Assembly: GCF_032884065.1 (NCBI RefSeq)
Contig: NC_088871.1
Location: 47,751,172-47,815,171, forward strand
Direction of reading: 5' to 3'
DNA length: 64,000 nucleotides
Origin: Artemia franciscana
Taxonomy: Eukaryota; Arthropoda; Branchiopoda; Anostraca; Artemiidae
The notes beneath the pieces were generated by a model, which ran no database searches, was not told the DNA's origin, and saw only the letters and a list, made by a program, of their open reading frames with translations. Within the stretch, counting starts at the first letter, position 1, and every line of letters begins with the position of its first letter. Shown piece by piece: positions 32,915 to 43,210 of the stretch. The translations under genes and the position numbers were made by a program.

Positions 32915-33216
32915 GAATTAAATAAAAAAAAACAAGTTTTTTTAAATGAAAGTAAGGAGCGACATTAAAACTTAAAACGAACAGAAATTACTCCGTATAT
33001 GAAAGGGGCTTTTCCTCCTCGACACCCCGCTCCTTACGCTAAAGTGTTTTATTGTTTTAAAAAGTAGAGTTGCGAGAAAGAATCAAACTTTAGCGCAAGG
33101 AGCGGGGTGTCGAGGAGGAAAAGCCCCTTTCATATACGGAGTAATTTCTGTTCGTTTTAAGTTTTAATGTCGCTCCTTACTTTCATTTAAAAAAACTTGT
33201 TTTTTTTATTTAATTT
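32915..33216. repeat. Long inverted repeat (fold-back) of repeat A copy 3
   Basis: Arms of about 130 bp with a loop of about 41 bp. The arms share variants not found in other copies, such as TTTTCCTCCTCGACACC. Confidence 0.9.
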
Positions 33217-34650
33217 CTGAAAGTTTTTTAATTAATGCATGACTGATTTTGGCTCTCCGTACATAAATTATCAAAATGAAATTTGCATATTAATTCTTTT
33301 TTTGGCTCAATGGCTTTCTCTTAGTTTTGTTCAAACGATTTTGAGAAATTTTGTTGCCCTCCAATTTTTCGGTTACTTAAAAAGGGAACTAGATCTTTTA
33401 TTTTTAACGAACGTTTTTATTAGTAAAAAAAAAATACGTAACTTAAGAATTAACTTACGTAACAAACTTTTATATTCTTATATTTTTGATTATATATATG
33501 AGGGGGTTGGTCCCCTCGTTAATACCTCGCTCTTCACACTAAATCTTGTTTTATCCCAATTCTTTAAGAATGACCCCTGAATCAGAAAGGCCGTAGAATA
33601 AATAGTTGAAATTATTTGAAAAAATTTTTAGCATAAAGAGTGAAGTGTTTATCTCCTCCTAAATACCTCGCTCTTTATGCTAAAGTATTTTTAGAACCCC
33701 TCATATGCGTAATAATCTCTGTTCCTTTTTAAGTTTTAGTGCTTCTCCTTACTTTCAATTGAAAAAACTTTTTCATGTTTATATTTTCATCGTTTTTTTT
33801 TTTATAGTAATGCTAGAAAGTCCTGCGCACTTTTCATTGAATTTCTCTTCCCCCATGAAATATTCCTCCAAGGAAAGATCCTCCCATATAGCCCCCTCCC
33901 CTGAACCCCACACCCAAACCAAAAAAATCCCCCTGATAACGTCGGTACACTTCCCAGTAACCATTACTGTATGTAAACATTGGTCAAAGTTTGTAACTTG
34001 CAGCCCCTCCCCCAGGGACTGTGGGGGGTAAGTCATCCCCAAAGACATAGTTATTATGGTTTTCGACTATGCGGAACAAAATGGCTATCTCAAAATTTTG
34101 ATTTGTTGACTTTGGGGAAAAAATGAGCGTGGGAGGGGGCCTAGGTGCCCTCCAATTTTTTTGGTCACTTAAAAAGGGCACTAGAACTTTTCATTTCCGT
34201 TAGAATGAGCCCTTTTGCAACACTCTAGGACCACTTGGTCGATACGATGACCCCTGGGAAAAAAAAAAAAAAAAAAAAAAAAAACAAATAAACACGCACC
34301 CGTGATTTGTCTTCTGGCAAAAAATACGGAATTCCACATTTTTGTAGATTGGACCTTGAAATTTTTTCTATAGGGTTCTCTGATACGCTGAATGCGATGG
34401 TGTAATTTTTGTTAAGATCCTATGACTTTTAGGGGGTGTTACCCCCTATTTTCCAAAATAAGGCAAATTTTCTCAGGCTCGTAACTTTTGATGACAATAA
34501 CTAAACTTAATGAAACTTATATATTTGAAATCAGCATAAAAATCCGATTCTTTTGATATATCTTTTAGCATCGAAATTCCGTTTTTTAGAGTTTCGTTTA
34601 CTATTGAGCCGGGTCGCTCCTTATTACAGTTCGTTACCACGAACTGTTTG
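32915..34650 (+). repeat. Repeat A copy 3, full length
   Basis: Order of modules: first fold-back (arms 32915-33045 and 33087-33216); a linker with GGTTACTTAAAAAGGGAACT; second fold-back (about 33480-33770); a C-rich block; the module shared with repeat B (34080-34220); an A-tract (34259-34284); a terminal module ending GAGCCGGGTCGCTCCTTATT; and a short palindrome at 34626-34647 (9-bp arms, 4-bp loop). In the first fold-back I see one mismatch in about 115 bp between arms. No coding capacity is recognised, so it is presumably non-autonomous. Confidence 0.9.
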
Positions 34651-35060
34651 ACAATGTATTATGAATACATTATTGGTAGTTTTGGCATAGAAATGTTGTC
34701 AACTCCAATAGTTGTTATTAAAATAGCGCAATTACCAGTGTTTTACCACATTGTTGCTTATGCTAGTTTAACGATAAAATATGTTTTTCAGTCACTACAT
34801 GGTACTATCTATAACTGTTTGTTACAGAATTGTATGATAATGTCCTTTTTAAGTGACCAAAAGACTGGAGGACAGCTAGACAACCCCTCTCACACGCCTT
34901 TTTCTCCCAAACATGTCTGACCAATATTTAGAGTTAGCCACTTGATTCAGCATAGCTGAAAGGTCCAAGAACTATGCCTATTGGTATGACATGATGGGGA
35001 TGAAATGAAGGGTGGTGTATTTTCCCAATTGTCCATTGTTTAGATATAGTGTTTGTTATT
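34651..35060. other. No recognised feature
   Basis: AT-rich. A B/A-module-like patch at 34845-34920 (AAGTGACCAAAAGACTGGAGG) is a decayed minus-oriented piece. Confidence 0.4.
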
Positions 35061-35084
35061 TATAATTGGAAATTTTTTTGCTGG

Positions 35085-35420
35085 TTGGGGGAAGATTTCC
35101 GCGGGAAAAATTTTCTGTGGGGAGAGTTTTTGCAGGGGGAACCTTCAGTGGAAGATTTTCCGGGGTAAATTGTTCATGGAGGGAGGATATCCAGCAAGGT
35201 TTGAAAATCAATAAGAAATTAAACAAAAACAAATGATTATAAAAAGAATTTTCCAATGGGAATAATCCAGGAGAAATTTTCCGGGGGGAATTTTCAGAGA
35301 GAAAGGAATTGTTCAGGGGGAATATTTAGGGGGATTTTTTGCGAGAAGAATTTAACATTTTTTCGTAGGACAGGGAGAAGGAATTTCACAGAGAAAATTA
35401 CCCACAGAGGGGATGGGGAG
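35085..35420 (+). repeat. G-rich minisatellite, ~14-18-bp unit
   Basis: Irregular units of GGGGGAATTTTC/GGAAGATTTTCC type at 35085-35180 and 35265-35420. It is the complement in composition of the C-rich minisatellite at 14645-14825. Confidence 0.6.
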
Positions 35421-36554
35421 ATGGATTTCTAGGTAAGAATTAAAAAATGGTCAAAAATTTCAATTGAATTCCTCTTTCTCGCTTTTAACCTGGGAAGTGC
35501 AAGCAATTTCTATCAGATAATTAAATAAGAGCATTCTTTTATTATTATTATTTTTTTTAATGAAGCATTTCCATCGAACTCAATTCAGAAAACTTTTAGT
35601 GAATTCACTTACCATTACATGAAAGTGGAATTATTTTTTTGAAATTGTTGTATCTGGAAAAGTTTAAAAAATGTTTTATCATTGTTTGGTGAAATGATGT
35701 TCTCTCCTTCTACATAATTGCCAAATATTGTCCTTGCAAAGATTATTGTTGATCCTGCCATTGAACAAGACTTGGTTGCATAGTCAAATGGTACCAGGGG
35801 GCCTAGCCTTGCTTGGTGAAGCAAACATTATACAGAATAACAGTAGCCAACGTATCTCTCCTCCTCCTCCTTCCCGTGGAAATTCACGTCCCCATACCCT
35901 GATTCACATACGGAAAAACCCTTTTGTGTAATTTTTTACATGTAACTTTACTGGGCTAACTTTACTAATAGGCATTAGAGACATAGAAAAGATGTCTAAT
36001 GCACCCCCCCCCTCCAGTTGAAAATTATCCCCTTTTGTTTCGCTTAAAATTTTCCCATGGAGATTCAAAATTCCCTCCAAGACTTCGTAATTCAAAACCT
36101 TTTGAATTACGAAGCCTTTTGTATCATTTTCTTAAGTTAGTTATACTGAAATTCATTTATTATTTCCTACTCAATTCCTGAAATAATGCCCCGAAACTTT
36201 TTTTTTTAATTTGGAATACCAAACTGTATTCGGCATTGACTATATTAAATCAAATAAAATAAAATTTGCAGTGGAACTATAGGTCAGTGTTAAACTTAAA
36301 ATATATATAAATTATCCTGTACAATAGAGGGGCTGCCCTCCTGCTCCCTATATGCTAAAGTTTTGATAAATGAGATAAACGCGTAATGAGATAAATACAA
36401 ACATGTGTAAGGTGTATAAAGCCATTTACGGCCACATAAATTCTTGCGTAAACAGTTGGAGCTATTTGGCAACTGAAGTATTTTGTATCATTTGCCTATC
36501 ATAGTTCATAGGCAGCGCAATAGCAATGCCTAAATAAAGAGCAAAGTGGGTCAC
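35421..36554. other. No gene recognised; contains a perfect hairpin
   Basis: AT-rich. 36270-36370 has repeat A-like words (TTAAACTTAAAATATATATA, GGGGCTGCCCTCCTGCTCCC). Small open frames at 35728-35931 and 35999-36181 have no recognisable protein. Confidence 0.4.
36083..36114. repeat. Perfect 15-bp inverted repeat with 2-bp loop
   Basis: CTTCGTAATTCAAAA, then CC, then its exact complement. No T-run or gene context suggests a terminator. Confidence 0.9.
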
Positions 36555-38060
36555 ACTGTATTATTTTTTTTCTGATCAGGAACGTCGTATAGAAAGAGTT
36601 TTCGTAGAATCTTCGGAAGGAACTCATTCGATTAAAAATTTAAAGTCCGAGTGCCCTTTCTAAGAGCCGAAAGTAATTGGAGGGCAACCAGTACCCCTTA
36701 GGCCAATCATTTTACCAAATATGTCTAATCAAAATTTTAACATAGCCATTATGTTTACTATAATTGAAAGGCATGGTAATTACGGCTTTGTTGATGACAA
36801 TCCCCCTTTATAGCCCTCACTTCAAGGGCTGTAAGTTATGTTAGTTGCCTATTATTATCATACAAGGTTTTTATCCAAGGAACTGTTCATAAAAAAGTTC
36901 AGAGGGGGCTCATTCAATTGGATACCAGAAGTTCTAGTGCCTGTTTGAAGCGTCAAAATTAACTGAAGAGAAACTAGCACCCCCCATGCCCTCTTTTCGC
37001 CCAAATGTATCAGATCAAAATTTTGAGATGACCACTTTTTCAAAATAGTTCAAATATCATATAACAAGGCCTACAGGGCTAACGCAGCCTCCCATAGCCG
37101 AGGGGCAAGGGTTGCAAGCTATGTCCCAGAGGCATACAAGTTGTTTATAGAATAGGTGGTCATATAACTTGGAAGTGGCTTGCTCCAATGGAAATCAGAA
37201 GTTCTAATGCCCTTTTTAAGAATTAAAATTGATTGGAGGGCAAGTAGCCTCCCACGCCTTATTTCCCAAAAATGAACCCGATCAAATTTTAGGATGGTGT
37301 TTTTGTTCAAAATAGTCCAAAGATAATATAACTAGGCCTCCAGGACTTATGAGACCAGGACTGGGAGTATGACCTCCCAGAGCCAGTGGGCAAGGGTTGT
37401 AAGTTATCTTTCGGGGTTATATAATGTTTGTACGGAATGGGTGGTCGTATAAGCTTCTGAGGGGATTCATTCGATTTGAAATTGAAAGCTCTAGTTCCTT
37501 TTTTAAGAGTAAAAAATGATCGGAAGGCAGCCACTCCCCCCGCTCGCCCTTTTCCCCTAAATACTTCTGATCAAAACTTTGAGACAGACATTTTGTTCAA
37601 AATAGTCCAAAGCTCAAATAACTGTGGTTCCAGTTTTGGCCATTCCCGTAGCCCTCGCAGCAAGGGCTATAAGTTGTTTTGGTTGCCCATTGACAAATCC
37701 ACAAAGTCCCTGTGGCAAAGGCTGTAACCTAAGTAAGTTGCCCATTGTTAACATATTGGACTACTTCTGTAGAAGGACTGGTCGTATAAACTTTGGAGGG
37801 GGCTGATTTGGTTGAAAATTCTTTTTAATTGTCCTTTCAAAGCGTCAAAAGTGATTGGAGGGCAACTGCCCGTCCATTTTCCAAACACATCGAATCAAAA
37901 TCTTCAGATAGCTATTTCGTTCAGTATAGTTGAAAAGCACAGAAACAACGTCTTCTGGGTCATCCCCCCACAACCCTCCGGGCAAGGGCAGAAAGTTATG
38001 CAGTGTTTCCCTTGTTTACATATAGTATTGTTTATTGAGAAAGGTCGGCATATTTCACCT
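36555..38060 (-). repeat. Repeat B tandem array, about five units, minus orientation
   Basis: The unit marker AGTGCCCTTTCTAAGAG or variants lies near 36648, 36937, 37205, 37492 and 37830, a spacing of about 270-340 bp. Each unit also has a GAGGGCAAC block, CAAAATTTTGA, CATTTTGTTCAAAATAGTCC and CAAGGGCTGTAAGTTAT. The last interval is longer because the CAAGGGCTGTAA..TTGCCCATTG segment is itself doubled at 37660-37750. Short open frames inside are repeat-derived. Confidence 0.85.
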
Positions 38061-38079
38061 TCTGTGTCCAAAAAAAGAA

Positions 38080-38560
38080 AGGTATTCAGGTGAACTTCTC
38101 AGAGAATATTCGGGGGAGTGTTGAACTAAGTCAAAACACGTAATGTATATATGACTTGTCAAAAGGGTGTAACTCAAGAATGTCCGAGTGTTCTAATTTG
38201 AATGTTCTGGAAATTGTAAGGGGTTGATCAATTGACCGCAAAGGCAATATTTGAATGATAGCACTACTACTACTGCTGCTACAACTACTTAAACAGCTAC
38301 AATTGCTGCTTCTATAGCAAGTGCTATCAAGGCTGAGGATATTGAAGTGAAAATTTCAGGAATGTTTAATGGAAAGTTGAACTAAAAAGAAAGGTACTAT
38401 ATGTATACATATTGTCAAAAGGGTGTATCAGCAATTTCTTTGGAACGTCTTACGGTATCGAGCTGAAACTTCCAGGCATAATGAGGGGATGATCAACTGG
38501 CCAAAAGGGGGATGAAACTTGTAATGTTGCGACACCAAGAAATTAACTTATAGTCACTAT
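38080..38560 (+). repeat. Family C repeat, two to three degenerate units
   Basis: TGTCAAAAGGGTGTA occurs near 38157 and 38408. GAACTTCTCAGAGAATATTC, CTACTACTACTGCTGCTACA and GAAATTTCAGGAATG blocks match the arrays at 11848-12700 and 16370-16960. Confidence 0.65.
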
Positions 38561-41500
38561 TCAAAGACAATATAGTGCTACTTAGACTGGCGAGGAATTG
38601 GTTTAGAACTTAATGTGTAGTCTGTTTGACGACTATGATAATACAGTGGTAAAGGGAATGTTTAAAAACTTCTTGGGGTAGAAACATCCAAAATGTAAAT
38701 TTAAAAAAATATCAAATGATTTAATCTATTTACTCTTTGCTTGCGATATAACTACAAAGATTTTACATTCAGAAATTTGCTTAAATTTTGATCATCAGTG
38801 GAAGGTCAATATTAATTGTTCATTCAATTAGGACTTTCGAATAAAGTCATAAATTACCCAATCATCCAAAGGAACAGTAGTTACTTGATATATGAACTGA
38901 GAGTCGTCCCCCTTTCACCCCAATTATAGCGCGAGTATCATTCGTGAAAGTTCCAAATTTCTTGTAATTTTTTCTTTTTGTTCTGCTCAAAACATAGCTT
39001 CGCTCTTTACTTTTGTAAAAAAAAAATTGTTTTTCGGTACAAAGGTGACCAAAACAGGTAAATCAACAAGCCGTTTCTTTTTTGATGCTTCGTGAAAAAC
39101 GTAATTTTTATTTTTAAAATCCCATGGCCTTTGAGTTAGTGCTTTCGATGTGAAGACACTGAGGCCATAGCCAGACTTGCAAGGAAATCACGATCCAAGC
39201 TAAATCATTGGACACAGTAGTTTTTTTTAGAACCAGCCATTAAAAAAAAAAACTTCCATAAGCCTTATTAAGTTTCAGGACTGAAAGGGTTGAAGCCATA
39301 TCTAGGGTAGTCTAAATGCATAGGGGATTTCTGTCATCTCAATTCCCATTTTTTACGCAAAAGTTTAACTTTTAGATACAAATTCTTCGAGAAAAAGCGC
39401 TTCTTTAAATGCATATTCTTTTGATAATAAAATAAAATTTTCCTAAATAAGAGAGTATTACTACTTCCCTTTTAGAACTGAATTCCAAATTTTTACCAAA
39501 ATGTTTTGATATTTGTAAAGCTAACATTTAAGCTAGAAACTATTATCTCGAAAATAAGAGCTCAGCTCTCTTCCCTTCTTATATCCTTCTCTTCCCTTCT
39601 CTATCCTTCTTAACCTCGATATTGCACGGTTCATCCTATTTTCATCTGTATACAAATTCATCAGAATGTAGGAAGATCAGAGAGTAAATTCATATTCATT
39701 TATTAATCTAAAGTCCTTCTCAATTAAAGCTTAAGAAATTGACCAAAAAATGCACTTTCAAGGCTTTAGCTTCTCCATATAAGTTCTGTTGGCGTCCACG
39801 AAAAAATGGAACAATGATGCATTCTATAACCGTCGGTCTTATTGGACCAATTGTAATGGTTCATTTTTTCTTGGCTACCTGTAAGCTGACGGAGGATGTT
39901 ATACCGTGTGCCAATCGCTGTGTGTTAGCAAAAATGGTCGCATCCGCACCTTATAAAATTTTAAGATAAACACAATAGAAAAAACTGTTTTTTTCTGGAA
40001 CTGAATGTACGGTAGATTCGAAAACGAATGAAACGTCAGCTTAAGGCCGCTAGTAAGGAAGCTTAAGGCCGCAAAATTATAAAATTTTGGTCCTGTCGGA
40101 TGAAGTCCACTATGTCAAATGAAAAACGGATACGACATTTTTGTCGTCGGTTTTACTGCTAAGGCAGTTTTGAACAAAATGCAGGACCGCACTTATGTTC
40201 CTTTTCCACTTCGTTACAGCAATATTTCGTCAAAGTTTTCGAAGGAATACCCAAAGCTTATCTTGGAGCTTGAACACGGCATTTCTATCCTTTTGTACTT
40301 TGCTTGTTTAAAATGGATTCTAATCTAAAATGATTATAAGCCAACTTCAGAAATTTCAATTACTTGGTAAAAAAAAGAAGCAAGGTAACTGTTAAGGACA
40401 TTGCTGATTTTCTTTTCTTCTTCTCAGCTATTTCGATGAGGGAAGAGGTTTTGCAGCTTTTTTTTCTGGGCTTGCTGTCTATACTTCAGTAGAAGGGGGT
40501 TGTTGTCTTTACCTATGCTTGTAAAAACGTGCTTGTAGTACTCCACATATAGTGGGGACATAAATTTGTAGACTCACTTCAAATCTTTTATTTTTTATTT
40601 TTTTATTGGAATAGCAGGTTTGAAATCTAACAACTTTGGGACCACAAGACACTCAACCACTTTAGTGGGAGAAGTTTCTTTCTTTGCCTTAAGTTTACCT
40701 TCACAGGAATGTTTATTTTAGAAATTGATTAATCAAAAAACAACAGTTTGTAACCGACTCTTTTCGAGTAGTCTAATGTAAGGTAAGGTCTTATGTAAAT
40801 TGAAGTCTTATAACTTTGGGAAATGGATATTAGTGAACTTATAGATCTTGGGAGGACTGTAGAAAATTCAGCACTTTGTTAATTTGATTGATGATGAAGA
40901 GGGGCTTTTTGCTAAATTTTATGGGCTGCTTCACCAAGCCCAGTGGTGTGTGTACTTCAGATTTCCTTAAATACATTTATGGACTATATTTTCTTCCTGT
41001 ATGTTCGAATGACTTGGTTCACAGTATTTCGTTGTTACTTTTAACAGTCTAAGGTACTTACAAAGTAAATTCTGCGCAGCGAAGCTCATGACTGAATATC
41101 AGTTCTATACTGGACATATATCTGCCCAAGAGATTGTTTCAGAAACAACAGAATAGGCAGACGGAATTCTTTCAACCATCAGGTTATTTCGACACCACTT
41201 GCTATATCGTTTACTTTTCGATCTGCAATTATTTAGGCCACACTACGCAGTGCACTTCTTCTATATGTTCACCGGAAGCCCAATTATATGAGATTACACG
41301 TGTCAAGTTGCAAGTTGAAATTTTTATGTTGTAGGAAAATGATTACCACGAGAAAGCGAAGGGCAATGTCTCAGCCTTTCTAATGCCCTGTCATTCAGTA
41401 CTCTTCATTTTAGGCTCTAGCAGCTCAATACTGATGTTTGTCGACATGTTTGCCCTCGCTTGTGTCACTTTAGTCCTTCTTAAGCTTATGAAAGTTCAGA

Positions 41501-41754
41501 TTGTAATTTGGTTCAAAATATTCCTATAAATTATTAAAGATACTGATATTTTTCCTTCATCACTACAAACGTTTGTAACGCTGCAGTGTTGTCTCTGACA
41601 ACACTGCAATATCTCTGACAACACTGGCAACACTGAATAGAATATTTCACCATCTTCCATTCTACGGCGTTTACAGTGTGGATGTTGTCCACATTGTCCA
41701 AAACATCGTCTGGAATGAAAGGAGGCTAGTTTTTAAAGTCTCCCTTATTCTCTA
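38561..41754. other. Long stretch with no recognised gene or repeat
   Basis: The composition is mixed. 39730-40330 is somewhat GC-richer and includes open frames at 39739-39969 (76 codons) and 40119-40328 (69 codons) that lack recognisable domains or clear splice context. AGCTTAAGGCCGC is duplicated at 40037 and 40059. A short frame at 41134-41334 is likewise unassigned. A decayed exon, or a unique element, cannot be excluded. Confidence 0.4.
41582..41608. repeat. 12-bp perfect inverted repeat with 3-bp loop
   Basis: TGCAGTGTTGTC, TCT, GACAACACTGCA, followed by a second TCTCTGACAACACTG. No gene context. Confidence 0.85.
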
Positions 41755-43210
41755 CTAAAAAATGGAATTCTGATATCAATAGTTACATCAAAAGAATTTC
41801 ATTTAATGCTGATTTTAAATATATAAGCTTCATCAAGTTTAGTTTAACCCATCAAAAGTTACGAGCCTGATAAAATCTGCCTTATTTTAGAAAATAGGCG
41901 GAAACACCCCCTCAAAGTCTTAGAATCTTAACAAAAATCACACTATCGCATTCAGCATATCAAAGGACCTACTGTAGAAGTTTCAAGCTCCCATTTACAA
42001 AAATGTGGATATTCTTATTTTTTGCCAGAAGACCAATCACGGGTGCGTGTAATTTGGAGGGCACCTAGGCCCCCTCCCACGCTTCTTTTTCCCCTAAGTC
42101 TCCGGATCAAAGTTCTGAGATAGCCATTTTTATTCACCATAGTCGAAAAACCTAATAACTATGTCTTTGAGGACTTTCTCCCCCATAGTCCCCGTGGGAG
42201 GGGCTGCAAGTCACAGAAACTTTGACCAGTGTTTACATAATATAGTCATGGTTATTGGGAAGCGTATAGGCGTATTCTGGGGGATTTTTCGGTTGGGGAG
42301 GGGGAGAAGTTGAGAGGGGGTTAAGTGGAAGGATCTTTCCCTGAAGGAATTTGTCATGGGGGAAGATAATTTAAATGAAGGGGGCAGGATTTTCTAGCAT
42401 TATTTAAAAAACAATGAAAAAATAAATATGAAAAGTTTTTCAACTGAAAGTAAGAAGCAGCATCAAAACTTAAAACGAACAGAAATTATTACGCGTATGA
42501 GGATTGAACCTCCTCGTAATACATCGCTCTTTACGCTAAAGTATTTTTAGTAATCTCAACCATTTATTCTACGGCCTTTGTGATTCAGGGGTCATTCTTG
42601 AGGAATTGGGACAAAATTTAACCTTTAGTGTAAAGAGCGGGGTATTGACGAGGGGTGAATCCCCTCATATACGTAATAGAAATATACGAATATAGAAGTT
42701 CGTTCCGTAAGTTAATCCGTAAGTTACTTATATTTTTTACTAATGAAAACGTTCGTAAGAAATTAAAAGCTCTAGTTGCCTTTTTAAGTAATCAAAAACT
42801 GGAGGGCAACTAGGCCTCTTCCTCCACTCCTTTTTTCTCAAAATCTTCCGGTTAAAACCATGAGAAGGCAATTTAACCAAAAAAAATTAATATGCAAATT
42901 TTCGTTTCAATTATTTATGTGCGGAGAGCCAAAATCAAAACATGCATTAATTCAAAAACGTTCAGAAATTAAACGAACAGAAATTACTCCTTATATGAAA
43001 GGGGCTTTTTCTCCTCAACACCCCGCTCTTTACACTAGGATTTTTTACTGTTTTAAAAAGTAAAGTTAAGAGAAAGAGTCAAACTTTAGCGTAAAGAGCG
43101 GGGCGTCGAGGAGAAAAAGCCCCTTTCAACGGATTAATTTCTTTTCGTTTTAAATTTTAATGTCACTCCTTACTTTCAGTTAAAAAGAACTTTTTTTATT
43201 TAATATTTAA
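41755..43210 (-). repeat. Repeat A copy 4
   Basis: Reverse orientation: terminal module 41755-42040, shared A/B module 42050-42160, C-rich block to 42420, second fold-back 42430-42700, linker, then the first fold-back 42970-43205. One outer arm is shortened (ATTAAACGAACAG joins directly). Both arms carry the copy-specific CTTTTTCTCCTC. The A-tract has been lost. Confidence 0.88.

Noticed and set aside
33779..34181. Recurring minus-strand open frames starting MPFLSDQKNWRAPRPP at about 34181, 49860 and 63684
   Set aside because: They lie in the shared module of repeat A, break at different points by indels and continue into non-coding modules. The recurrence reflects the DNA repeat rather than a conserved protein.
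39739..39969. A membrane-protein exon, because of a hydrophobic stretch in the 76-codon frame
   Set aside because: There is no recognisable family, no convincing splice sites and no continuation in neighbouring sequence.
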